In this document: positions 55,139-64,000 of the stretch, one piece after another
How the letters are laid out: the number at the start of each line of letters is the position of its first letter
Numbering within the stretch: position 1 is the stretch's first letter
NCBI RefSeq assembly: GCF_014201715.1
Contig: NZ_JACHFD010000003.1
Location: 248,001-312,000, forward strand
Source: Haloferula luteola
Lineage (GTDB): Bacteria; Verrucomicrobiota; Verrucomicrobiia; Verrucomicrobiales; Akkermansiaceae
Direction: 5' to 3'
DNA: 64,000 nucleotides
Translations under genes and position numbers: made by a program
Notes under the pieces: model-generated
What the model was told of the DNA's origin: nothing
What the model saw: only the letters and a program-made list of their open reading frames with translations
The model's database searches: none

Positions 55139-56323
55139 GTGAAATTTGCCTTCGTCCTGAGTTTTTCGCTGGGCCTCCCAACTCTTGGTCACGCTGCCTT
55201 GCTGGCGCATGTTGCCACCACACTCGGTGACATCACCGTGGATCTCCAGTACGCCGCCGCTCCAAAAACGGTGGCCAATTTCATCACCCTCGCCCAGGGC
55301 ACGCGCGCCCACCTCGACCCCACCAGTGGAACCCTCTCCCACACTCCCTACTACGTGGGAGAGTCGTTCTTCCGCGTCGTCAATGACACCACTTTCAAAA
55401 TTGCCCAGACCGGCTCGGGAACGGGCACCAACTCCGGTGGACCAGGATTTACCTTTCCCGATGAATTTGCGCCCTCGCTCCGCCACGGTCCCTACATGCT
55501 GAGCATGGCCAACAGTGGGCCCAACTCGAATGGCAGCCAGATCTTCTTCGTCGGGAATTCCACCCCCTCTCACCTCGACGACGTCCATACCATCTTCGGC
55601 CTCATCCCCGACAGTGCTAGCCGCGCCGTCATCGATGCCATCCATGCCGCCGGCAGCAACGGCTCGTCCATCACCGCCATCACCTTCGAGCGCACCGACG
55701 CCGCGGCGGAAGCCTTCGACGAATTCGCCCAAGGATTGCCGGAGGTCACACCGGCCACCGCAACCCTCGCTGTCACACCGGGAGAAAACGTGGATCTCCT
55801 TCCCTCCCCGCCTCTTCAACCCGGAGAGTTTCTTTCCATCCAGCGTAGCACTGATCTCGCGGTCTGGGCAGACCACCTATCTCTCTATGCCGGCCCCGAG
55901 GATCTACCCGTGGAAACCGTTCAGACCGAATCGCCCTCGCCCCCATCTCAAGCCTTTTACCGCATTACCCGCGTCACCTACCCCGAGGCCCTCGCACCGG
56001 GATCATTGGCAAACCGGACTCTCGTCGTCCTCCTGCCCGACACCTCCGATTCCGTCACCCTCACTTTCGACGCCACGGGCACTGGCGGCACCTGCGACTA
56101 CACTGGCAGCAACACCTCGGGCACCCTCACCTATGTCGACTATGCTCCGTCCGCCTACGGCATGAGCCTGGTGTTTTCCTCCACCAACGTCATTCCCCTG
56201 AACATCCTCGGTTCCTTCGATTCCGAAACCGACGGCACCCTCATCGGACGGCACTCACTTTACGGCTGGAGCAACTCGGCGTGGACTTCCTTGGGCTCAT
56301 CCACCCTCACTCTCAGCCATTGA
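55139..56323 (+). CDS. Secreted cyclophilin-type peptidyl-prolyl isomerase
   Basis: A 394-residue exported protein: GTG start and signal peptide (KFAFVLSFSLGLPTLGHAA), a cyclophilin domain (about 20-205: DITVDLQYAAAPKTVANFI, FFRVVNDT, GSQIFFVGN), then a beta-rich C-terminal region of about 190 residues with a SIQRSTDLAVWADH motif like that at the end of the sulfatase. It would assist protein folding outside the cytoplasm. The short gap to moaE and the change of function suggest an unrelated unit. Confidence 0.87.
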   Translation: MKFAFVLSFSLGLPTLGHAALLAHVATTLGDITVDLQYAAAPKTVANFITLAQGTRAHLDPTSGTLSHTPYYVGESFFRVVNDTTFKIAQTGSGTGTNSGGPGFTFPDEFAPSLRHGPYMLSMANSGPNSNGSQIFFVGNSTPSHLDDVHTIFGLIPDSASRAVIDAIHAAGSNGSSITAITFERTDAAAEAFDEFAQGLPEVTPATATLAVTPGENVDLLPSPPLQPGEFLSIQRSTDLAVWADHLSLYAGPEDLPVETVQTESPSPPSQAFYRITRVTYPEALAPGSLANRTLVVLLPDTSDSVTLTFDATGTGGTCDYTGSNTSGTLTYVDYAPSAYGMSLVFSSTNVIPLNILGSFDSETDGTLIGRHSLYGWSNSAWTSLGSSTLTLSH

Positions 56324-56341
56324 ATTTCGATTTTTCGTCTC

Positions 56342-57310
56342 TCAGTTCATGGCTCCGAACCACTCCGGCTTCACCAGCCAAGCGCAGTAGATGAAATAGC
56401 CGACCAATAACAAGGTCCCCTCAAATCGATTGATCCTCGATCCCCGGGCTAGAACTGGCACTAGGGCCAGGGTGAAGCCACCCATCACCATCAAGTCGAG
56501 GCGATTCAACGTTGCCACCTCGATCGGTTTGATCACTGAAGAGATTCCCATCACCGCCATCACATTGAAAAGGTTCGAGCCGATGATGTTTCCCGCAATG
56601 ATGTCCGTTTCATTTCGCCGAGCAGCCGCCACCGTGGTCGCCAACTCCGGCAATGAAGTCCCAACCGCCACTAAGGTCAGGCCGATCACCACCTCTGAGA
56701 TCCCCATCGTTCGGGCGATCGCCACCCCTCCAAATACCAAACGGTCCGCACCGTAGACCAAGCCAGCCAGACCGATCGCTACCCACATCAAGCTCTTCCA
56801 AAGAGGGCCCCTGGACTCTTCCACCACTTCCTCGGGGAGATCCACCGCTAGGTCGCCCGGCTGCTTTCGGGCCATCCGGATGCTTGCGATCACATAAACG
56901 ACGATTCCCGTCGTCAGCACCGCTCCTTCCACCATCGAAAGTCGCCCATCCCAGATCATGGCGATGAAGGCCGCCGTCACTCCCAACAGAATCGGAATCT
57001 CCCGTTTCACCACCTGACTCGACACGACCAACGGTCGAATCAACGCGGCCAATCCCAACAGGAGGGCGATATTGCAAATATTCGACCCCACCACATTGCC
57101 GACGGCGATGTCCGCCTGGGTGTCTGCCTTCAAATTCGCCTGCAAACTGACCAGCAACTCTGGCGCGCTGGTTCCGAACGCCACCACGGTGAGCCCGATC
57201 ACCAACGGAGTCACTCCCGCCCGAAGGGCAATCTCGGAGGCTCCCTTCACCAGCCAATCGGCACCCACTGAGAGCAGCACGAGTCCCAAGGCCAGCCATC
57301 CGAGATTCAT
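56342..57310 (-). CDS. Calcium/sodium antiporter, YrbG/CaxA type
   Basis: A 322-residue exchanger of the CaCA family with ten predicted helices in two repeats. The alpha motifs are GLTVVAFGTSAPELLVS with GNVVGSNICNI in the first half and GLTLVAVGTSLPELATT with GNIIGSNLFNV in the second, the acidic residues of which bind the ion. ATG 57310 (MNLGWLALG) was chosen; the frame to 57373 adds no helix. It converges on the cyclophilin gene, with an 18-base gap. Confidence 0.93.
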   Translation of the reverse strand: MNLGWLALGLVLLSVGADWLVKGASEIALRAGVTPLVIGLTVVAFGTSAPELLVSLQANLKADTQADIAVGNVVGSNICNIALLLGLAALIRPLVVSSQVVKREIPILLGVTAAFIAMIWDGRLSMVEGAVLTTGIVVYVIASIRMARKQPGDLAVDLPEEVVEESRGPLWKSLMWVAIGLAGLVYGADRLVFGGVAIARTMGISEVVIGLTLVAVGTSLPELATTVAAARRNETDIIAGNIIGSNLFNVMAVMGISSVIKPIEVATLNRLDLMVMGGFTLALVPVLARGSRINRFEGTLLLVGYFIYCAWLVKPEWFGAMN

Positions 57311-57411
57311 CAGAATATCCACGCCCCGAACCCTGCCTGACCTTCCCCCAATGCCAACTGGAAACTCCCCCACGATTTTCCACCCCGGACCAACACTTCA
57401 GCCCCCCTCTT

Positions 57412-57826
57412 TCCGGACTGCGGTGACACGTCACCGCCTTCCCCCTCCAGCGACACCCACACCAGCACCCTCCCTTTCGGACTGCGGTGACACGTCACCG
57501 CTTTCCCTTTCCAGCAACACCCACCCCAGCACCTTCCCCGGAGTCGACACGTCGGCTCCGCCCTCCACCTTCCGCCCCAACCTCACCCCTCTCGGACTGC
57601 GGTGACACGTCACCGCTTTCCCTTTCCAGCAACACCCACCCCAGCACCCTCCCCGGAGCCGACACGTCGGCTCCGCCCTCCACCTTCCGCCCCAACCTCA
57701 CCCCTCTCGGACTGCGGTGACACGTCACCGCTTTCCCTCTCCAGTGCCACCCACCCCAGCACCCTCCCCGGAGCCGACACGTCGGCTCCGCCCTCCACCT
57801 TCCGCCCCAACCTCACCCCTCTCCAA
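57412..57826. repeat. 115-bp tandem repeat array with two palindromes per unit
   Basis: GCGGTGAC-AC-GTCACCGC occurs at 57420-57437, 57484-57501, 57599-57616 and 57714-57731. A second palindrome, GGAGCCGAC-AC-GTCGGCTCC, is centred at 57549, 57664 and 57779 (the first copy has a T for G). Full units are spaced 115 bases apart; the first gap is 64 bases because its second palindrome is missing. Both palindromes share GACACGTC. The spacers are C-rich and A/T-poor. It fills most of the 622-base gap between the antiporter and leuB. Confidence 0.93.
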
Positions 57827-57923
57827 ACCACAACATCAACTCACCGCCTTCCCCTTCCACCCCCCATTCCCATCCCGTCATCATCATCGATTTCCCCTTT
57901 GTCATTTGTCATTCGTCCTTTAG

Positions 57924-59048
<1,125 letters not shown>

Positions 59049-59080
59049 GCGGCTCAAAGCCTCCACAGCCAATATTTCCC

Positions 59081-59112
59081 CGCCCGTCCGCTTCCCGCGG
59101 CCGGGCGTCTTT
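59081..59112 (+). terminator. Rho-independent terminator after leuB
   Basis: CGCCCGTCCGC (59081-59091) pairs, with one mismatch, with GCGGCCGGGCG (59097-59107) around TTCCC, followed by TCTTTATTT. A standard intrinsic terminator 33 bases past leuB. Confidence 0.8.
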
Positions 59113-59141
59113 ATTTCCTCAGTCCCCCTTTTTTCCGGACT

Positions 59142-59340
59142 GCGGTGACACGTCACCGCTTTCCCCTCCTTCTCCCTCCCACCCCAGCACCCTCCCCGGT
59201 GCCGACACGTCGGCTCCGCCCACTCCCTCCGCCCACTTCCCCCTTTTTCTCGGACTGCGGTGACACGTCACCGCTTTCCCCTCCTTCTCCCTCTCACCCC
59301 AGCACCCTCCCCGGTGCCGACACGTCGGCTCCGCCCTCCG
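59142..59340. repeat. Second 115-bp palindromic repeat array, downstream of leuB
   Basis: GCGGTGAC-AC-GTCACCGC at 59142-59159 and 59257-59274, again exactly 115 bases apart, and the second palindrome at 59197-59218 and 59312-59333 (GGTGCCGAC-AC-GTCGGCTCC, one mismatch). Same element type as the array at 57412, with slightly different spacer. It occupies most of the 371-base gap to fabH. Confidence 0.92.
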
Positions 59341-59419
59341 TCCCCCATTTCCCTTGTCTTCAACCCCGTTTCGTTCCCCCTTGCCCTCCGCCCCAGCAGC
59401 CCCCAGATTCGCCGCCAAC

Positions 59420-60424
59420 ATGAGCGCCGAGCACTCCGAGACACCGGTCTGCATTGCAGGCACAGGTAGCTACGTTCCCGAAAAAGTTCTCACCAACGCC
59501 GACCTCGAAAAGATGGTCGACACCACCGATGAATGGATCGTCACCCGCACCGGGATCCGCGAACGACGGATCGCCGCCGAAGGCGAATACACCTCCCACT
59601 TGGCCACCCATGCGGCACGCAAAGCCCTGGAGCAGGCCCAAATGGAAGCCAACGAGATCCAACTGATCATCGTCGCCACCATCACCCCGGATACCCTCAC
59701 GCCCTCCACCGCCTGTTACGTCCAACAAAACCTCGGGGCCTTCGGCGCCGTCGCATTCGATATTTCCGCAGCCTGCTCCGGCTTCCTTTACGCCATGAAA
59801 ATCGCCAAACGGCTGATTTCCGATGGCGCCTTCGAAAACGCCCTTATCATTGGCGCCGAAAAACTTTCTTCCTTCGTCAACTGGGACGATCGCTCCACCT
59901 GCATCCTATTTGGCGATGGCTCGGGTGCCGCCGTTCTCCGCAAGGCCACTCAACCCGATGACGGAGCCATTCTCGCCACCGAAATGGGCACCGATGGGCG
60001 CCAGACCCACCTCCTCAATATTCCTGGAGGCGGCTCCGCCTGCCCCATCACCATCGAAAACGCTGACAAGCGCCTCGCCACCCTGGCCATGCTTGGAAAA
60101 GAAGTCTTCAAGCACGCGGTGACCCGGATGAAACAATCCGCCGAGAAGGTCATCGAACGCTCCCATTTGAAGCCTGAAGACATCGCCCTGGTGGTCCCCC
60201 ACCAAGCCAATCTTCGGATCATCGACGCCATTGCTGAGCGGCTCGACGTTCCTTACGACCGCGTCTTCACCAACCTCCAAAAATACGGCAACACCTCCGC
60301 TGCGGCCGTCGCCATCGCCCTCGACGAAGCCAACCGCTCAGGTCGCATCCAGAAAGGCGAACACGCCGTGCTCGTCGTCTTTGGAGCCGGTCTCACCTGG
60401 GCCGCCGCCGCGATTCGGTGGTAA
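59420..60424 (+). CDS. fabH: Beta-ketoacyl-ACP synthase III
   Basis: A 334-residue initiating condensing enzyme of fatty acid synthesis. Catalytic triad: Cys119 (AACSGFLYA), His261 (VVPHQANLRI) and Asn291 (GNTSAAAVA). The start MSAEHSETPVCIAG at 59420 matches the family; the open frame from 59354 runs back into the repeat flank. It is followed by a strong hairpin, so it is likely transcribed alone. Confidence 0.95.
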   Translation: MSAEHSETPVCIAGTGSYVPEKVLTNADLEKMVDTTDEWIVTRTGIRERRIAAEGEYTSHLATHAARKALEQAQMEANEIQLIIVATITPDTLTPSTACYVQQNLGAFGAVAFDISAACSGFLYAMKIAKRLISDGAFENALIIGAEKLSSFVNWDDRSTCILFGDGSGAAVLRKATQPDDGAILATEMGTDGRQTHLLNIPGGGSACPITIENADKRLATLAMLGKEVFKHAVTRMKQSAEKVIERSHLKPEDIALVVPHQANLRIIDAIAERLDVPYDRVFTNLQKYGNTSAAAVAIALDEANRSGRIQKGEHAVLVVFGAGLTWAAAAIRW

Positions 60425-60431
60425 ACTCATC

Positions 60432-60460
60432 ATCCCCGGGCCCGCCAAGCCCGGGGATTT
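60432..60460 (+). terminator. Terminator hairpin after fabH
   Basis: ATCCCCGGGC (60432-60441) pairs perfectly with GCCCGGGGAT (60449-60458) around a 7-base loop, followed by TT. It starts 8 bases after the fabH stop. Confidence 0.72.
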
Positions 60461-60541
60461 CCGCCCCCTCCCTTCTTTCTCGCTGGATTGGCGGCCGGCG
60501 TGCTCCGCGGAGGCCCACCTGTTCGATTTCAGCCACCCGTC

Positions 60542-62392
60542 ATGTCCGAATTCCGCACTGAGCCGTCTCTGTCCTCAAAACTCCCCTCCGGCATCCCCCA
60601 CATCGTCGGCAACGAAGCCGCCGAACGGTTCTCCTTCTACGGCATGAAGGCCGGCCTCGCGATTTTCCTCGCCAACTACCTTGGCCACCTCGGAGGAGAA
60701 TCGATGTCCGAGACTCAGGCGACCGTCTATGTCGCAGCCTTCACAGCTGCCGTGTACTTCACCCCCTTCTTCGGAGCGCTCGTCTCCGACTGGTTCTGGG
60801 GAAAATACCGGACCATCATCACCCTCTCCATCGTCTACTGCCTCGGCCACCTGTGCCTTGCCTTCATGGGAGTCGGAGGAGCAGTTCAGTTTTGGCTCCT
60901 CGCCGGCCTCGGTCTCATCTCCATCGGGGCCGGAGGCATCAAACCCTGCGTCTCCGCTCACGTCGGTGACCAATTTGGCCCCAACAACCAGCATCTTCTA
61001 ACGAAGATCTTTAATCTCTTCTACCTCTCCATCAACCTCGGTGCGGCGGTTTCCAATCTTCTCATCCCATGGCTCCTCGAATGGTATGGCCCGCACTGGG
61101 CCTTCGGCATTCCAGGCATCCTCATGGCCCTCGCCACGGTCGTCTTCTGGATCGGACGCCACCGCTTTGTCCACGTCCCAGCCAGTGGCTCAGCCTTCAT
61201 CCGACAGGTCTTCTCCAAGGAAGGCGTCGGGTCGCTCGCTTGGTTGGTCCCCCTCTTCCTCTTCGTCGCCGTTTTTTGGAGTCTCTTTGACCAGACCGCT
61301 TCCACCTTGGTTTTCCAAGCCGTTTCCATGGATCGCCATCTATTTGGCGTCGAACTCCTTCCCTCACAGATTCAGGCGGCTAACCCCATCCTCATTCTCA
61401 TCCTCATCCCCTTTTTCGCCTTTGGAGTCTACCCCTTCGTCGGCCGATTCGTGCGCGTGACTCCCCTGCGCAAGATGGCCACTGGCATGTTTCTCATGAC
61501 GGCAGCCTTTGCTCTCGTCGCCGTCGCCCAGGAGAAGATCGATGCCGGCCAAGCCCCCCACATCGCTTGGCAACTCGCCGCCTACGCCGTCCTCACCTCT
61601 GCGGAAATCATGATCTCCATCGTCGGCCTTGAATTTGCCTACACTCAGGCGCCAAAGCACATGAAGTCGATGATGATGTCTCTCTTCCTCTTCTCCGTGT
61701 TCATCGGCAATGGACTCACCGCCGTCGTGAACCTTTTCATCCAAATTGACGAGCCCGCCAAAACCCAGTTTGCGGCTGCCCAAGCCCACCTCACCTCGGA
61801 TTGGCAGGAATCACCGCAAAACATCGTCCTTCCCGGCTTCGACGGGGCAACTGGAACCAACGACGATCTCATCGCTCGCGTTTCCGAAGGAAAACTCTCC
61901 CGCGTCGAATTTCCCGGCCAGGATTCCATGAAATCCCTCGGGTCTCGCATCGCCCAACAAGCCATCGACCTTGGCCGCCCTCCCACCCTTGATGAAGTCG
62001 GCGACCTTGGACTCGACCCTTGGGGCCAGCCCATTCGATACGATATCCTCAACTCCCTTTCCATGCGCCTTACCAGCCCTGGAGCCGATGGCATCGCCAA
62101 ATCCCCTTGGGATCTCACCACCCTCATCAACTTGGCAGAGCCATCCAAACCGGTCGCCGAAACCTCCTGGAGTGACCGATTCCGCCCGGCAGAACCTTGG
62201 CTCGTTCGCCACGGAGGCGTGGCATCCACCACCGATCCCGCCGAACCTTTCTCCCTCACCACCCGCCTCGGCGGAGGCAACAAACTCGAAAAGGCCGCCT
62301 ACTTCTGGTTCTTCACCGCCCTCATGGGAGCCACCGCCCTTCTTTTCGTCCCCTTCGCCATGCTCTATCGCCCTCGTCAACCCGAGGCTTGA
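60542..62392 (+). CDS. POT-family peptide transporter with a pseudopilin-like insertion
   Basis: A 616-residue proton-coupled oligopeptide transporter. ERFSFYGMKAGLAIFL is the family ExxERFxYY-type motif; GAGGIKPCVSAHVGDQF is a second. Around residues 405-575, between the last transmembrane helices, sits an extra 170 residues, including PGFDGATGTNDDLIARV and DPWGQPIRYD with SPGADGI, which resembles the C-terminal calcium-binding part of type II secretion pseudopilin GspG. A final helix (AYFWFFTALMGATALLFVPFA) follows. The transport part is standard; the role of the insert, likely periplasmic or cytoplasmic depending on helix count, is unknown. ATG 60542 was chosen. Confidence 0.88.
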   Translation: MSEFRTEPSLSSKLPSGIPHIVGNEAAERFSFYGMKAGLAIFLANYLGHLGGESMSETQATVYVAAFTAAVYFTPFFGALVSDWFWGKYRTIITLSIVYCLGHLCLAFMGVGGAVQFWLLAGLGLISIGAGGIKPCVSAHVGDQFGPNNQHLLTKIFNLFYLSINLGAAVSNLLIPWLLEWYGPHWAFGIPGILMALATVVFWIGRHRFVHVPASGSAFIRQVFSKEGVGSLAWLVPLFLFVAVFWSLFDQTASTLVFQAVSMDRHLFGVELLPSQIQAANPILILILIPFFAFGVYPFVGRFVRVTPLRKMATGMFLMTAAFALVAVAQEKIDAGQAPHIAWQLAAYAVLTSAEIMISIVGLEFAYTQAPKHMKSMMMSLFLFSVFIGNGLTAVVNLFIQIDEPAKTQFAAAQAHLTSDWQESPQNIVLPGFDGATGTNDDLIARVSEGKLSRVEFPGQDSMKSLGSRIAQQAIDLGRPPTLDEVGDLGLDPWGQPIRYDILNSLSMRLTSPGADGIAKSPWDLTTLINLAEPSKPVAETSWSDRFRPAEPWLVRHGGVASTTDPAEPFSLTTRLGGGNKLEKAAYFWFFTALMGATALLFVPFAMLYRPRQPEA

Positions 62393-62465
62393 TGTTCTGA
62401 CCGGTGACCCCGAGTTTCCCGCAGCCCAGCACGGCACCATCCGACCGGGCAACCGACGATTCTCC

Positions 62466-63272
62466 ATGCTTACCGACTCCCATTGCCACCTCGCCTCCGC
62501 CAAGTTCGATGCCGCTGAAGTTCCGGCACTCATCGAACGCGCACGGCATGCCGGCGTCACCCGCCTGATCTCTCTCGCCACCTGCCTCGATGACATTCAG
62601 GCCCATCTCGACCTCGCCACCACTTACCCTGAAGTCCATTGCTGCCTGGGCATCCACCCTTGCGAGGCTCATGATGCCCCCGATGATGTCATCGCACAAC
62701 TTCGCCCCCACCTTACTCACCCACAGGTCGCCGCGATCGGAGAAACCGGACTCGACTACTTTCATCCTGCACCCGCTGACTGGCAGGAAACCGACTACCG
62801 TCGGCGCCAAACCGAACTCTTGGAGGCTCATTTTGCCCTCGCCTCCGAATGCGGCCTGAACCTTGTCATCCACACTCGCGATCGTCAGGGCGACGCCTCC
62901 TTTCAGGATGCCCTCTCCATCTATCGGGGCTTTTCAGATCAAACCCGCGCCGTATTTCATTGCTTTATCAGCAGTCCTGAAAATGCCCGTGCCGTCATCG
63001 ACCTCGGCGGAAGAGTTTCCTTTGGAGGAGTCGCTACCTTCAAAAATGCTACCTCCGTTCTCGATCTCGCTGCCAAGCTCCCCCCTGGAAGCTTCATGCT
63101 CGAAACCGACTCCCCCTATCTCTCCCCTCATCCACATCGCGGGCAGCGCAACGAACCAGCAAGGACCTCGATCATCGCTCAGCGCATCGCCGAAGCACGC
63201 GGCGAAACGATCGAACAACTCGCGAGTCATACCACTCAAACAGCCATCGACTTCTTCAAGGGAATTGAATAA
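62466..63272 (+). CDS. tatD: TatD-family DNase/hydrolase
   Basis: A 268-residue metal-dependent hydrolase. DSHCHL at the start, GETGLDYF (metal-binding Glu), LVIHTRD, FHCF and LETDSPYLSPHPHRG supply the usual ligands. Family members act in DNA repair and quality control. ATG 62466 lies 73 bases after the transporter stop. Confidence 0.93.
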   Translation: MLTDSHCHLASAKFDAAEVPALIERARHAGVTRLISLATCLDDIQAHLDLATTYPEVHCCLGIHPCEAHDAPDDVIAQLRPHLTHPQVAAIGETGLDYFHPAPADWQETDYRRRQTELLEAHFALASECGLNLVIHTRDRQGDASFQDALSIYRGFSDQTRAVFHCFISSPENARAVIDLGGRVSFGGVATFKNATSVLDLAAKLPPGSFMLETDSPYLSPHPHRGQRNEPARTSIIAQRIAEARGETIEQLASHTTQTAIDFFKGIE

Positions 63273-63337
63273 ATTCCGCGTCGGGTGTCGTTCTCTCCAT
63301 CAAACCGGCCGCCTGAGAACTCCAACCCCACGCAACA

Positions 63338-63763
63338 ATGAATCCAACCCTCCGCTTTTCCGCCCTCATTGGAGCCGCCGCGCTCTCTTCCTGCTCTCTC
63401 TTCAACAAGGAAGAAAACTACGACACTGCCAGTGGATACGATACATCGAATCCTTACGGAGTTCCCTCCTCTGGCGGATATGAGTCCGCGCCCTATCAAG
63501 ATGTGAACGCGCCAGCCACCGACCCTTCCTACGGCAGTGCCGCTTATGAAGAAGCCGCAGTGACTCCGGCACCAGCCCCCATCCCCGCCGCCCCCACTCC
63601 CTCGGCATCGCTTTCATCCCACACCGTCGTCAAGGGGGATACCCTCTGGGGTATCAGTCGCAAATATGGCGTGACCGTGGATGCCATTCGCAGCGCGAAT
63701 GGCATGGCGGCCGGAGACACCAACGTGCGCCTCGGCCAGACAATTTCGATTCCTGCCCGATGA
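63338..63763 (+). CDS. LysM-domain lipoprotein
   Basis: A 141-residue lipoprotein with lipobox AALSSC, a Tyr/Ser/Gly-rich low-complexity spacer (about 25-70), Pro/Ala linker and a C-terminal LysM domain (HTVVKGDTLWGISRKYGVT, NVRLGQTISIPAR) that binds peptidoglycan. It overlaps the next gene by 4 bases (ATGA), so the two are probably translationally coupled. Confidence 0.85.
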   Translation: MNPTLRFSALIGAAALSSCSLFNKEENYDTASGYDTSNPYGVPSSGGYESAPYQDVNAPATDPSYGSAAYEEAAVTPAPAPIPAAPTPSASLSSHTVVKGDTLWGISRKYGVTVDAIRSANGMAAGDTNVRLGQTISIPAR

Positions 63764-64000
63764 TTCGTGCCGTCGCCTTGGCCTGCCTCATCGCCCTCGC
63801 CCCTCAGGCGTGGGCCCAACGGCCGGCCACTGGCCCCACACTGCGCGAAGCCGTCGATCTCATGCTCTCCGAGCGTGAATCCCAAGAGGCACTCGAAGCA
63901 GCCATTCAACGTGCCCGTGACCTTGGCGCCTCCGAACAATCCGTTCTGGAGGCGCGTTTTCTTTACTGTGTTGATCGTCGAGAAGACGCGGTGATCGCGT
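63760..64000 (+). CDS. Secreted hypothetical protein, truncated by the window end
   Basis: An open frame from the ATG at 63760 to the window edge (80 codons seen). It begins with a signal peptide, MIRAVALACLIALAPQAWAQ, then a helical, charged segment (LREAVDLMLSERE, QEALEAAIQRARDLG). The product is not recognised and continues beyond 64000. The ATGA overlap with the LysM gene suggests one operon. Confidence 0.75.
   Translation, partial: MIRAVALACLIALAPQAWAQRPATGPTLREAVDLMLSERESQEALEAAIQRARDLGASEQSVLEARFLYCVDRREDAVIA

Noticed and set aside
57412..57826. Possible CRISPR array
   Set aside because: Repeat unit is 115 bp with near-identical spacers and internal palindromes, with no unique spacers and no cas genes.

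Overview
The window looks like a chromosomal segment of a GC-rich member of the Verrucomicrobiota (Verrucomicrobiales-like). The evidence is a Verru_Chthon cassette protein A, an ECF sigma factor of the Planctomycetes/Verrucomicrobia type, a PEP-CTERM protein, a large FGly-type sulfatase, POT and cyclophilin proteins with Verrucomicrobia-style additions, and weak Shine-Dalgarno use. Assignment rests on recognised families, not on a database search.

Layout. 0-9.6 kb: ECF sigma factor, PEP-CTERM protein, a 1598-residue sulfatase carrying two copies of the PEP-CTERM protein's module, a frameshifted rhamnogalacturonan-acetylesterase-type SGNH hydrolase and a UxaE-like uronate epimerase, suggesting use of sulfated and pectic polysaccharides. 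9.6-10.7 kb: tRNA-Ile2(CAU) and decayed integrase/transposase fragments. 10.7-22.5 kb: a fungal-type cystathionine gamma-synthase, Verru_Chthon protein A with a secreted partner, overlapping S8 and C39-like proteases, HemW, a rhodanese lipoprotein and an S10 carboxypeptidase.

22.5-55.1 kb is a nitrate assimilation and molybdenum cofactor region. It holds an outer-membrane porin, moaA, a LysR regulator divergent from a signal-peptide-less NrtA/NasS-like protein, a NarK-type transporter, a PP2C-kinase fusion, an NrtABCD-type ABC transporter whose permease carries a long coiled-coil insert, siroheme nitrite reductase, a DmsB-DmsC fusion as the only obvious redox partner and, after an 8 kb block (S8 protease, NodT/MacA/MacB efflux, OmpR-type two-component system), the molybdopterin nitrate reductase. 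Then follow a nitronate monooxygenase-like gene on the other strand, and MOSC, moeA, moaC, a mobA-moaD fusion and moaE. Nitrate would be imported by NarK and the ABC system, reduced to nitrite by the nitrate reductase and to ammonium by NirA, with the moa/moe/mob genes supplying cofactor. A palindrome of the form ATGAR-N5-CTCAT, which fits the T-N11-A LysR box, lies upstream of the porin, at the LysR/NasS-like intergenic region, and upstream of narK and nirA, with a weaker copy before the nitrate reductase. This looks like an unrecognised regulon signal.

55.1-64 kb: secreted cyclophilin, sodium/calcium antiporter, leuB bracketed by two arrays of 115-bp repeats that each carry two palindromes, fabH, a POT transporter with a pseudopilin-like insert, TatD, a LysM lipoprotein and the start of a secreted protein cut by the window edge. 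All coordinates and starts were read by eye; no alignment or search was run.
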